From positions 103,741-167,740 of the forward strand of contig NZ_FNZM01000021.1 in NCBI RefSeq assembly GCF_900109265.1: a DNA stretch of 64,000 nt. Reading direction: 5' to 3'. A program made the position numbers and the translations under genes. The notes under the pieces were generated by a model. The model was not told the origin of the DNA. It worked only from the letters and a program-made list of their open reading frames with translations, and made no database searches. The stretch comes from Paraburkholderia tropica. Its GTDB lineage: Bacteria > Pseudomonadota > Gammaproteobacteria > Burkholderiales > Burkholderiaceae. Below are positions 32,891-42,658 of this stretch, piece after piece (position 1 is the stretch's first letter; each line of letters opens with the position of its first letter).

Positions 32891-35100
32891 GGATTATTCT
32901 CCTTTTTTTCAGCATCCAACGGCAGCGTAATCAAAAACCGGGCACCTGCCGCCAATGAATCTTCAAGCGTGATACGGCCGCCATGTGCCTCGATGATCGA
33001 TCGACAGATCGACAAGCCCATGCCCATGCCATTGGTTTTCGTCGTAAAAAACGGTGTGAAAAGCCGCTCGCGAACATCCTCGGGTACGCCGTTGCCCGAA
33101 TCTTCGATGCGAAGGTCGACACTGCCCTCGCGCGGCGCGGAAATCGAAATGACGATGCGGTGCGGCTTGCCCGGCAGATCGGCCATCGCCTGCGCCGCGT
33201 TCAACAGGAGATTCACGACGACTTGCTGAATCTGGACGCTGTCCGCGTGTACGTGAATCGCATCCGGCGGCGGCTGCACTTCGCAGATCACACCGTGGCG
33301 TACCAGTTCCGGCGCCATCATGCTGACCGCCTCTTCAACCATCTCGACCAGCGAGACGCGGCTGAGCGCCGACGGCCGCTTTCGCGCCATCGCGCGAATC
33401 TGTCGCACGATGTCGTTCGCCCGGCGCGCGGATTGGATCATCTGGCCGATTGATCGGGAGACTTCGCCGATATCCGGCTCCGGCCTGCCGAGCCAACGCA
33501 GCGCCGCGTCGCCCGAGGTGATCACCGCGGCCATGGGCTGCGTCACCTCATGCGCCATCGAAGCGGCCATCTCGCCGAGCGTGGTCATGCGTGTGGCGTG
33601 CGCGAGCTCCGCCATCGAACGTGTCAGCGCCTCCTGCGTGCGTTGCGACGATGTCACGTCCATGAGTGCGCCGACGTAGTTGAGATCCGTGGAAAGCGGC
33701 GGTCCCGAATGCGCGACGTAATGCACGTATTTAAGCTCGCCGTCGGGCATGATCAGCCGATATTTCAAATCGACCAACGGCGTCGCCATTGCGGCGCCGT
33801 GCGCGATTTCAACCTGGCGGCGATCCTCGGGATGAGTACGTTCGAGTATGAGCGCGAGACCGGGCGTCAACGCTGGCGACGGCTCGTAACCGAAGATCCG
33901 GTAAGCCTCGGCCGACCAGATCATCTTGCCGTGCACGGCTTCGATGCCGATGCTGCCCGTCTTGCTCAGGCGCTGCGCGTCGACGAGAAACGCCTCGCTT
34001 CGCGTGAGCGCATCCTCCGCACGCTTGCGCGCCTCGACGTCCGTATTGACGCCATACCAGCGGCGCACGGCGCAGTCTGCATCGCGCAGCGGTTCGGCGG
34101 CGATGTGCATCCAGCGATAGCCGCCGTCTCTCTGGCGCACGCGCGACATATTGTCGAGCGCACTCCCGGAGCGGAGCGCGTCCAGCCAGTCGCGGCGCAT
34201 CGCGCCGAGATCGTCCGGATGCACGACGGCGTCCCAGAGATCGGCGCCGCGGCCCTCCGTATCGACGCCGGACTCTTGCCAGCGGCGATTGACGTACACC
34301 ACGTCGCCGTCGCCCGAGGCGCTCCACACCATGCCGGGAATCGTGTCGATGGCCGCGCGCAACTCCGCCTGCTGCGCCTCGATCTCGTTGGCCATCCGCT
34401 TTTGCAGCGTGATGTCGTTGTTCGTCGCGAGGATCGCGCGGGGCGCGCCCTTCGCATCGCGCCACACCGCGACGCGGCTCATGACCGTCACCGTACGCCC
34501 ATCGCGGCGAACGCGTTGCAGTTCGCCGGACCAGCTTCCGCTGTCGAGCAACTTCGCGTGGATTTCGTCGAGCGGCAACGCGGCGCGCGTCTGCGTGAGT
34601 TCATGAATGCGCTGCCCCAATGCCTGCTCCGCACTCCACCCGTACAGCGATTCCGCGCCGTGATTCCAGAACGTCACTCGCCCTTCGAGGTCCACGACCA
34701 GCACGGCGTCGTGGGTCAGATTCAGCATGTCGATCTGTTCGAGCAGTCGTGCCGTGTTGGAAAGATTGCGCAGCGAAAGTATCGAAGTCGAACCAATGGC
34801 GAGCAGGCTCAGCACGCAGCGCGCGATGGCGCCGCCGGCGTAATCGCTGTCGTGCGAAATCAGGAAACCGGCGAGCGTGAGCATCGCCACGATGACCGTC
34901 GCGCCCATGACCGCGAGATCGGAGCCGCTGGATGCCACCAGCAGCACGACCACCACGTAGAAAACAGCGACCGCAATATCGAGCGACGTAAAGGCGTCGA
35001 TACTAAAAACCGTCAGCGCGACGATTGCAGCGAACCAGAAAACGATCGGCCCCTCGGGGAGCGCTCGCTTCGTGTTCGATCGGATCAGGGTTGCATTCAC
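32887..35100 (-). CDS. Membrane PAS histidine kinase, FixL-like
   Basis: 737 residues. About four hydrophobic helices at the N-terminus (residues 20-110), then PAS (about 125-230, DAVLVVDLEGRVTFWNHGAESLYGWS), PAS (about 245-360, DTIPGMVWSASGDGDVVYVN with QRDGGYRWMHI), PAS (about 370-490), HisKA with H-box MAASMAHEVTQPMAAVITSGDA near residue 515, and HATPase (NLLLNAAQAM, EDSGNGVP, TNGMGMGLSICRSIIEAHGG). The HEVxQP box is that of the FixL/DctB kinase class. No haem-binding pattern could be confirmed in the PAS domains. Coupled by a 4-base overlap to the regulator. Confidence 0.92.
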   Translation of the reverse strand: MNATLIRSNTKRALPEGPIVFWFAAIVALTVFSIDAFTSLDIAVAVFYVVVVLLVASSGSDLAVMGATVIVAMLTLAGFLISHDSDYAGGAIARCVLSLLAIGSTSILSLRNLSNTARLLEQIDMLNLTHDAVLVVDLEGRVTFWNHGAESLYGWSAEQALGQRIHELTQTRAALPLDEIHAKLLDSGSWSGELQRVRRDGRTVTVMSRVAVWRDAKGAPRAILATNNDITLQKRMANEIEAQQAELRAAIDTIPGMVWSASGDGDVVYVNRRWQESGVDTEGRGADLWDAVVHPDDLGAMRRDWLDALRSGSALDNMSRVRQRDGGYRWMHIAAEPLRDADCAVRRWYGVNTDVEARKRAEDALTRSEAFLVDAQRLSKTGSIGIEAVHGKMIWSAEAYRIFGYEPSPALTPGLALILERTHPEDRRQVEIAHGAAMATPLVDLKYRLIMPDGELKYVHYVAHSGPPLSTDLNYVGALMDVTSSQRTQEALTRSMAELAHATRMTTLGEMAASMAHEVTQPMAAVITSGDAALRWLGRPEPDIGEVSRSIGQMIQSARRANDIVRQIRAMARKRPSALSRVSLVEMVEEAVSMMAPELVRHGVICEVQPPPDAIHVHADSVQIQQVVVNLLLNAAQAMADLPGKPHRIVISISAPREGSVDLRIEDSGNGVPEDVRERLFTPFFTTKTNGMGMGLSICRSIIEAHGGRITLEDSLAAGARFLITLPLDAEKKENNP

Positions 35101-35344
35101 GGGCGGCTTTGCCGGAAACAGGTGGCGGCGCTAAAGAGCGCCGCTCATTTCACCAACATTCGGATGTGAACTGGAAAATCAGGCGAACCCGTATTCAAAA
35201 CCGGACTGAAACTCGCCATGACACCAGAGACGTTTGCACCTAAAAGCGGCGGGCCGACCAGGTCATCGGCAATCATCTGCTGCGACGATCCGGCGGTTCA
35301 GCCCGCGAGCGACCACTCCATTTCGCAATACGTAGCGGGGACGC

Positions 35345-35713
35345 TCAAACTCCATCCGCATTCTGACCGAGTTTTTCCAGGCATGCGAGTAAGACATCGC
35401 CGTCGACCGGTTTGTCGAGAAAACACAGGGCGCCGTTGGCGAGTGCTTCACTGCGGCGCGCCTCCGAGCCGAACGCGCTAATGAAGATGACCGGCGGCGC
35501 GCCAGGCGTTTCGTTGAGCCTGCGCTGCATCTCGATCCCATCCATGCCCGGCATCTGAACGTCCGAGATCACGCAATGCACCTCCCTCAGACCATCCGCG
35601 CGCAAAAACGCCTCCGCCGAAGCGTAGTCCCGCACCTTGCAACCCAGGGAGCGAACGAGACTGCACGTTGCGACGCGGACATTTTCGTCGTCGTCGACAA
35701 TGGAAACAATCAT
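35345..35713 (-). CDS. Single-domain response regulator (receiver only)
   Basis: 122 residues from ATG 35713 (MIVSIVDDDENV); a GTG at 35785 would add 24 residues of proline-rich sequence. Receiver only: acidic pair VDDDEN, phosphoacceptor Asp in HCVISDVQMPGMDG, Ser/Ala switch region FISAFGSE and conserved Lys in CFLDKPVDGD. There is no output domain, so it may relay phosphate between kinases (CheY/Spo0F-like). It lies 244 bases upstream of the FixL-like kinase on the same strand and resembles the FixJ receiver class, which suggests it belongs to the same signalling set. Confidence 0.85.
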   Translation of the reverse strand: MIVSIVDDDENVRVATCSLVRSLGCKVRDYASAEAFLRADGLREVHCVISDVQMPGMDGIEMQRRLNETPGAPPVIFISAFGSEARRSEALANGALCFLDKPVDGDVLLACLEKLGQNADGV

Positions 35714-35863
35714 GGGGGTTTGCAAGCGAATAGTCCTCGTCCAAAACGGCAATTCGGGCGGGGCATAGAAGGGCTGACCGCTCACGTTCGTTATCTTAGA
35801 CAGGTGTGCGATCCAATAACACTATATTTCGATCTGGTGCAACTATATCTAAGTATGGTTGGG

Positions 35864-36811
35864 TCAGTGCGGGACGCGGCGCGCGGTCATGTCGGCCTGC
35901 GCGCCATCCGGCGGGCCGTTGAGTTCCTCGGTCACCCGACTGACGGCAAAGTCGATGAAGCTTCGCACCCGCATCGGCATGGGCGCGCGGCGAGGATAGC
36001 AGAGCATCACCTTGCTGCGCTCGCTCGTATGTTCCGGCAAGACCTGCACAAGCCGCCCCGCGTCGAGTTCCCGGCGCACGAGATACTGGGGAATCTGCGC
36101 GATGCCCACGCCCGCGAGGGCGGCCTGGATGATGGCGCCGTCGTCATTGAATGTGGCCACGGCGTTGATCTGGCCACGCGGGCTCTCGCCGCTGCCCGCC
36201 GGATCCCATGTGCGCGCTCTTGCCGAGCGCGTGTCGCAACGGCCAATGCAGCGATGCCGCCCGAGGTCGTCGGGCGTTCGGGGCGCGCCGCGCTGGCGCA
36301 GGTAGTGAGGCGCGGCGCAATGCACGAGCCGCAGCGGACCGAGCGAGCGCACGACCCAGCGGCATTCGGGCTCGCTACCCACGCGCACGGCGACGTCAAT
36401 CTGTTCGTCGAGCACTTCGTTGTGCCGCTCGTCGATCGACACATCGAATTCGATCTCCGGATGCCGTTCGCTGAATTCCGCGATCAACCGCGTGAGCATG
36501 GCGCTGATGCTCGGGGCTCCGCCAATCCGGATCACGCCGCGCAGGTCGGTATTCGAGCGGCAGACTGCGCTCATGCTCGACTCGATCATCTGAATGCCCT
36601 GGCTCAAGGGCGTGAAGAAAAGCGTGCCCTCTTCCGTGAGGCTCACGCGGCGTGTCGAACGATTGAACAATTGCACCCGCAGTGCGCCCTCCAGTTCCGA
36701 CACCGCACGGCTCACCGCCGGCGTGGACAGTCCCGATGCGCGCGCGGCTTGCGTAAAGCTGCCCAACTGTCCCACCGCGATAAAAGCCTTGAGTGATTTG
36801 AACATGTCCAT
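35864..36811 (-). CDS. LysR-family transcriptional regulator
   Basis: 315 residues from ATG 36811, which has GGAGGG 7 bases upstream; a GTG 15 bases earlier is also open. HTH (MDMFKSLKAFIAVGQLGSFTQAARASGLSTPAVSRAVSELE), LFNRSTRRVSLTEEG, and an effector domain with EIEFDVSIDERHNEVLDEQIDVAVRVG. Complete LysR. No metabolic gene is adjacent; it is divergent from the second giant kinase across a 543-base spacer. Confidence 0.9.
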   Translation of the reverse strand: MDMFKSLKAFIAVGQLGSFTQAARASGLSTPAVSRAVSELEGALRVQLFNRSTRRVSLTEEGTLFFTPLSQGIQMIESSMSAVCRSNTDLRGVIRIGGAPSISAMLTRLIAEFSERHPEIEFDVSIDERHNEVLDEQIDVAVRVGSEPECRWVVRSLGPLRLVHCAAPHYLRQRGAPRTPDDLGRHRCIGRCDTRSARARTWDPAGSGESPRGQINAVATFNDDGAIIQAALAGVGIAQIPQYLVRRELDAGRLVQVLPEHTSERSKVMLCYPRRAPMPMRVRSFIDFAVSRVTEELNGPPDGAQADMTARRVPH

Positions 36812-37354
36812 CGCGAGTCCCTCCACGTGTGGTTAGCGCCGCGCACCATGCCGGATTGCGCGTGCTGGCGATGGAGCGATGATGGACAGACAGGCGGCGG
36901 GACGTGCGCGAATTGGCCGCGCGTTTATAGATTCGCACGGTCATCCGCCGCTCGTCCGGCATTCTGGCGAACGCCCGGCTCCCCTTGCACCAATAATGCG
37001 CACAATGGCCCGTATCAACATCGCCGGGCGCGACCCGCGCCGCATGCGTGGCCGTCGCCCCGAGAGCCACGCGTGACTCGCACCGGTCGGCTCTTACGCG
37101 CATCGAATATTTTCCCGTGCTACTTTTGGCGCTCTTCTCGACGAAGTCTTTGCCGCCACATTTTCGATGCAATCCAAGGCGAAGCGCGCGACGGTCATGT
37201 AACGACTTGTCTGCGGCGGCAGGACTTCATGAAGAAGACGTAGCGAAGTATCGATACACCAGCAGCGCGGCCGGATGCGCGTCAGACACTGTCACGCCCT
37301 GGCTGCCGGCTTTTTATCGATTGTCCAGAAACTCGACATACGCATGGCCGCAAA
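36812..37354. other. 543-base divergent spacer without a gene
   Basis: Open frames in this stretch are short and lack ribosome sites. It must hold the promoters of the LysR gene (minus) and of the giant kinase (plus). I found no strong hairpin or clear operator. Confidence 0.5.
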
Positions 37355-40300
37355 ATGACCACGCAAGGCACGCCTTCCCGCTCGTCCGATACGTCGATCG
37401 AAGATCGCGATGCAGACGGCGCGGGAACCACAAGAAAGCCCTTTGACATCGCCTGGTTCGACGGGTGCCACAAGCACGAACTCGATCACTCGGACGGTGT
37501 CGTGACCGGCCTGCTCACCGAGCGCGCCGGCGATCGCCATTGGCTCGCACGCTATGAAACGCATTCGTCCGCTTCCGCATCCGAGCGCCTGAAGCGCGAA
37601 CTGGAATGGAGTGCGCGAATCCGCTTGCCGTGGGGATTGCCGCAAATCGCCACGCTCTGGCAGGACGAGCGCGTCATCGTCATCTACCCGCTGTCGTCCA
37701 CGGCAACGCTAGCATCGAATGTCGATCCCCGGCAGTTGACGATCGACGCGTTCTTGCGGATCGCCATCGGTGCAACGCGCGCGCTGAGCGACGCGCATGC
37801 CGCGGGAATCTGCCACGGCGACCTGCGGCCCGCGTGCATCGTTCTCGGTGACGACGGCACGGTCAGTCTGATCGGCTTCGATCCCGAAGCCCCCAAAGCG
37901 TATCGCGAGCGGCTGAGCGCCCAGCCATTCCTCGCGCCCGAGCTTGGCATCATCGATGCGGAGCCTGATCATAAGCGCGAAAAGAGCGCCGATCTCTACG
38001 CCCTCGGCGTCACGCTTTATGCGCTGCTGGCCGGGGCGCTGCCATTCACGGCCGAAAGCGCGGCCGGCTGGTATCACGCGCGCCTTGCGGTCGAGCCGCT
38101 GCACCCTTCGCGGCATCGGCCCGATGTGCCCGATATTCTGTCCGTCGTGTTGCTCCGGCTGATGGCGAAAGATCCGCTCGAACGCTACACGAGCGCCACG
38201 CAAGCGCTAGCGGACCTGCAACTCATTCGCGACGCGATCCGTTTGCATGGCCATGAAACGCCTCTTGCCGCCGATGCCGCCGTCTCATCGCGCTTGCTCA
38301 GCATGTCGAGCATGCTCTTTGGCCGCGCCGCGGAGAAAGCCCACCTCGACCGGGCGCTCGCGCGCGTGGTCGAGACCGGAAAAACCGAGCTGGTATTCAT
38401 CTCCGGCAGCGCGGGATCCGGAAAATCGGCGCTCGTCGAGTCGCTGTTCAACGACGTACGACGCCGCGCCTTTCGCTATGCCTCCGGTAAAGCCGACAAG
38501 CAACGCTCCGGCATTCCGTATGCGCCTGTCGTGCAGATCGTCCGCACGCTGACGCTCGAATTGCTTGGCGCGGATGACGACCTGCTGGCCGCCGTTCGCG
38601 AGCGCTGGATCGCGCTCCTCGAAGGCCAGGGACGGGCAGTCGCCGAACTCGTGCCCGAAGTCGAGCACATCATCGGACGGTGCACGCCGCTTGCCGAGGT
38701 CGCGGGTCCGCTCGCGCAGACGCGCCTGATTCGCGCACTGCTGAATACGATCGCTGCATTCGCCTCGCCGGGCGCACCTGTCGTGCTGTTCGTCGACGAC
38801 CTCCAGTGGGCCGATCCGGCCTCGCTCAGCTTCCTCAAAGCCTTCTCCGCAGAACCGCCGCCAAACGTGTTATTGCTTTGCGCGTGCCGCGAGTTTTCCG
38901 CCGAACAGGTCGGTCAACTGCAATGGCAACACGCGTTGCGCGATAGCACGACGATGCATCTGACACACGTGCCGCTGCACTCGCTCTCCGTGGCGAACCT
39001 GGCCGCGCTGATTGGCTTCACGCTCGGTGAATCGGCCGATCGCGTCGAAGCGCTCGCGCGCGCCGTGCATGCGAAGACGGGCGGCAATCCGTTCTTTTCC
39101 CGCCAGCTTCTGCGCATGCTCATCGACGATGAGGTACTGAGATTCAGCGTCAAGAGCGGCGCGTGGACGTGGGATGAGACGAGCATTGCGCAACGGCTCT
39201 ACTCGGATAACGTCATCGACCTGCTGGTACGCCGCATAGAACGTTTCCCGCCCGAAGGCACGAAGCTGCTGGAAAGTCTGGCCTGCGTGGGAATTCGCTG
39301 TGAAACGGGATTGCTCGCTGAAATCAGCGGCCTGTCGAATGACGAGGTGCATCACACGCTTCGTCCTTTTGTCGACGCCAATCTGCTCGTGCAGGATTCC
39401 GACTCCTACGCGTTCCAGCACGATCGCGTATTGGAGTCGGCTTACTCGCGCATCGACTCCGCGTCGAAGCCGCTGCATCACGCGCACATCGCCTCGGCCA
39501 TGATCGGCTATTGGCAGTCCAGACTCGCCGAGTACGCGTTCGAGATCGCGAGCCAGATCGAGCGCGCCGCCATGGACGCCCTGTCGCCAGACACACGCGT
39601 CGCGTACGTGGGTATTCTCATCCTCGCGGGCAAACGCGCGCGCAATGCGGCCGCGCTCGACCAGGCAACGGTATATGCGAATATCGCGCTCGCGATGGTG
39701 GACGAACCCTGGTGGTCGAGCCATTACGATCTCGCCTATGGGGCGAAACTGCAGTATTGCGAGTGCTCGCTGGCGCAAGCGGCCCTCGTCGACGCTCAAC
39801 GCGGCGTGGACGATTTGCTTGCGCACCCGCTCACGCCGCTTCATCGGGCCGACGTGCACCGGCTAAAGGCCGTCCTGAAGACCGTCCAGTCCGACTACGA
39901 GGGCGCGTTGTCGGCCGCGCTGGCCGGGCTGGCGCTTCTCGATGTCCATCTACATCGCGCGCCAACCGCAGAACAGATGCGGCGCGCCTGCGAGTCCGCC
40001 CAACGCGCGCTCAAGAACAAAACGATCCACCCCATGCGGCACCTGCCGCGCTGCGATGACCCGCGAATCCAGGTCATCATGGGGCTGCTCGCCACCATGA
40101 CTTCGTCGTTTTTCGTCACCGACGGCGTTGGCATTCTGCATCTCGCCAAGATGGTCGAACTCACGATCGAACATGGCGTGACGCCCGAGTCTCCCAGCGG
40201 CCTGGCGTGGTTTGGCGTCCTTTTTGCGGGTATGTACGACGCCCCCGACGCAGGCTATGAATACGGCCAGGCCGCGCTGGCGCTGATCGACCAGCACGGT

Positions 40301-42538
40301 TTCGAAGCGCAGCGCGTGGCGACGCTCGTCGCAATCGACCAGGTCAGTGTCTGGACACGTCCCCTTTCGTTTGCCCTCGGCTATGCGCGCCAGGCGAGAG
40401 CGCTCGGACGCGCCTCGGGGGACATCGGAATGGCGTGCTATGCGTGCAATCACATCGTTTCCGACCTGATCGCCATGGGCGAGCATCTGTCCATCGTCGA
40501 TGACGAAGTCGAACGCGGCCTGGAACTCACGGCCATCATTCGCTATCGGGATATCGAAGCCGTGCTCCAGGCGCAGCGCGACTTTGCGCGGGCCTTGATG
40601 AGCGCAGCGCCAGCGAGCGAAATCGATACCGACAATGCGTCCACGCAACGGTTGGAAAAACGCGAAGTCGATAACCTGGCCTCGGTCTCCCAGATCGCCC
40701 GATTCTTTATCTTCTTCTACGGCGGCCTGACGAAGATTTTCGCCAGGGATTTTGCTGCGGCATTTTCCCTGCTGGATAAGGCCGCCGATCTCGCCTGGAC
40801 CGTCCCCGCACACATCAACGTTGCCGATTCCAGGCTGTATCGCGCGATCGCTTTCGCGCATGCAGAAAACGTGTCCCCGACAAACGCTCTCGTTGAACTC
40901 TCCGGGCATCGAAGCCAGTTCGTGAAATGGGCCAATCGAAACGGTGCCACGTTTCGCAACAAGCTTCTTTTGATCGAAGCGGAAATCGCGCGCCTTCGCG
41001 GCGACGTGATGGCTGCGCTGATCGCCTACGAGCATTCCGCGCGGGCGGCGGAAACGGTGGGCTTCGTTCACGAGCAAGGTCTCGCTCATGAACTGGCCGG
41101 CGAGCTTTACCTGTCGCAGACGCTGGAATCGTCCGCGATGTATCACTTGCGTCAGGCGGCCGCCTGCTACCGCCGTTGGGGCGCGGTGAACGCGGAACAA
41201 CGGCTCCATGAGCGGCATGCATCGCTGCTCGGCAACACGGCCGAACAGACCGAGGTCGAGGCGCCCTCGCGCCAGCAACCGTTCGTCGATCTGGGCATCG
41301 AAACGGCGAAGATCATTTCTGGCGAGGCCGTCACGGAACGGCTGGTCGAAAAGCTGCTGAACGGCATCGTGGTCTACGCGGGCGCGCAATACGGACTCTT
41401 GTTGCTTTCGCACGATGACGGGCTCAAGGTCGTCGCGATGGCGCGCGTGGAGTCGACCAAGGTGGTCATCACGCACGGCAACGCCGCACCGGACGACGAT
41501 GCGTTGCCATTGGCCGTTCTCAACAGCGTCGTTCGCACCCGCAACACGCTCGTATTCGCGGATGCCGGATTCGAGTCCCCATCATTGCGATCCCGCGTGG
41601 GCGCCGGGCGCGTGCAGCGCTCGGTGCTGTGCACGCCGCTGCTACGGGGAGGCTCGCTCGTCGGCGTCGTCTACCTCGAGAACAATCTCGCGCCCGGCGT
41701 ATTCGACCCGACGCGCGTGACGGATCTCGAAGTGCTCGCGCCTCAGGTGGCCGTGTCTCTCGAAACGGCGCGGCTGTATGAACGGCTCGTCGACGAAAGC
41801 GATCACCGTCTGAATGCGGAAATCAGCCTGCGGGCCGCGCGCGATGAACTCGCGCGCACGGCTCACCTGACCGTGATGGGCAACGTGGCGGCCTCGATTG
41901 CGCACGAAGTCAATCAACCGCTCGCGGCCATCACCACCACGGTCGATGCGAGCCTGCGCTGGCTGCAGCGTGCCCCCGCGGATCTGGAGGAAGTGACGTC
42001 GGGGCTCATGCAGATCAAGCGCACCAGTCTGCGCGCGCTCGAAATCATCCGCGCGTTGCGGGCGCTCGCCAAGCAGGCGCCTGCGGTGCTCGCACCCATG
42101 CGCGTCAACGACGTCGTGCGCGATGTCCTGGACTTGCTTCAACCCGAAGCGGAGGCGAGGCAGGTCAGCGTCGTGAGCCTTCTCGACGCTGCCGACGCGA
42201 CGGTCGAGGCCGATCGCATACAGCTCCAGCAAGTCGTGCTGAATCTGTTCACGAATGCCGTCGAAGCGATGAGCGAGACCGCCGTGGACAGGCGCACGCT
42301 CACGATATCCACGCTCGTCGAGGGCGCGCAGGTCGTCATGTCCGTGCGCGACCACGGCGCCGGCATTCCGGACCACGTGATGGAGAGAATCTTCGAGCCG
42401 CTTTACACGACGAAGTCCACCGGCATGGGGATGGGGCTCGCCATTTGCCGCTCCATCGTCGAGGCGCATCATGGCACGCTCGATGCCTTCGGTCTTGACG
42501 ATGGCGCCGAGTTTCGAATGACCTTGCCCATCGCCTGA
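37355..42538 (+). CDS. Giant pseudokinase-AAA ATPase-GAF-histidine kinase (HisKA type)
   Basis: 1727 residues. Order: Ser/Thr kinase-like domain (about 30-310); predicted-ATPase with Walker A GSAGSGKSA near residue 353 and Walker B VVLFVDDLQWAD near 480; TPR-like helical region (about 620-1300); GAF (about 1312-1460); coiled linker; HisKA with H-box NVAASIAHEVNQPLAAIT near 1518; HATPase (QQVVLNLFTNAVEAM, DHGAGIP, TGMGMGLAICRSIVEAHHG). The kinase domain is degenerate: HGDLRPACIVL lacks the catalytic-loop Asn and GFD stands where DFG is expected. It shares architecture with the protein at 18717-23708 but its kinase core is the FixL class, like the gene at 32887. No partner regulator is adjacent. 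Cytosolic. Confidence 0.88.
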   Translation: MTTQGTPSRSSDTSIEDRDADGAGTTRKPFDIAWFDGCHKHELDHSDGVVTGLLTERAGDRHWLARYETHSSASASERLKRELEWSARIRLPWGLPQIATLWQDERVIVIYPLSSTATLASNVDPRQLTIDAFLRIAIGATRALSDAHAAGICHGDLRPACIVLGDDGTVSLIGFDPEAPKAYRERLSAQPFLAPELGIIDAEPDHKREKSADLYALGVTLYALLAGALPFTAESAAGWYHARLAVEPLHPSRHRPDVPDILSVVLLRLMAKDPLERYTSATQALADLQLIRDAIRLHGHETPLAADAAVSSRLLSMSSMLFGRAAEKAHLDRALARVVETGKTELVFISGSAGSGKSALVESLFNDVRRRAFRYASGKADKQRSGIPYAPVVQIVRTLTLELLGADDDLLAAVRERWIALLEGQGRAVAELVPEVEHIIGRCTPLAEVAGPLAQTRLIRALLNTIAAFASPGAPVVLFVDDLQWADPASLSFLKAFSAEPPPNVLLLCACREFSAEQVGQLQWQHALRDSTTMHLTHVPLHSLSVANLAALIGFTLGESADRVEALARAVHAKTGGNPFFSRQLLRMLIDDEVLRFSVKSGAWTWDETSIAQRLYSDNVIDLLVRRIERFPPEGTKLLESLACVGIRCETGLLAEISGLSNDEVHHTLRPFVDANLLVQDSDSYAFQHDRVLESAYSRIDSASKPLHHAHIASAMIGYWQSRLAEYAFEIASQIERAAMDALSPDTRVAYVGILILAGKRARNAAALDQATVYANIALAMVDEPWWSSHYDLAYGAKLQYCECSLAQAALVDAQRGVDDLLAHPLTPLHRADVHRLKAVLKTVQSDYEGALSAALAGLALLDVHLHRAPTAEQMRRACESAQRALKNKTIHPMRHLPRCDDPRIQVIMGLLATMTSSFFVTDGVGILHLAKMVELTIEHGVTPESPSGLAWFGVLFAGMYDAPDAGYEYGQAALALIDQHGFEAQRVATLVAIDQVSVWTRPLSFALGYARQARALGRASGDIGMACYACNHIVSDLIAMGEHLSIVDDEVERGLELTAIIRYRDIEAVLQAQRDFARALMSAAPASEIDTDNASTQRLEKREVDNLASVSQIARFFIFFYGGLTKIFARDFAAAFSLLDKAADLAWTVPAHINVADSRLYRAIAFAHAENVSPTNALVELSGHRSQFVKWANRNGATFRNKLLLIEAEIARLRGDVMAALIAYEHSARAAETVGFVHEQGLAHELAGELYLSQTLESSAMYHLRQAAACYRRWGAVNAEQRLHERHASLLGNTAEQTEVEAPSRQQPFVDLGIETAKIISGEAVTERLVEKLLNGIVVYAGAQYGLLLLSHDDGLKVVAMARVESTKVVITHGNAAPDDDALPLAVLNSVVRTRNTLVFADAGFESPSLRSRVGAGRVQRSVLCTPLLRGGSLVGVVYLENNLAPGVFDPTRVTDLEVLAPQVAVSLETARLYERLVDESDHRLNAEISLRAARDELARTAHLTVMGNVAASIAHEVNQPLAAITTTVDASLRWLQRAPADLEEVTSGLMQIKRTSLRALEIIRALRALAKQAPAVLAPMRVNDVVRDVLDLLQPEAEARQVSVVSLLDAADATVEADRIQLQQVVLNLFTNAVEAMSETAVDRRTLTISTLVEGAQVVMSVRDHGAGIPDHVMERIFEPLYTTKSTGMGMGLAICRSIVEAHHGTLDAFGLDDGAEFRMTLPIA

Positions 42539-42658
42539 GCGAGCTCGCCGGTCTCGCTGCCAACGGCATATCAGGCAATCTGCTGTGTCGATGCAAGCGA
42601 CGGTGCTGCAACACGCTGCGCCTGCCGCACCACATGGGCCGACAGGCGCACGCCGGCA

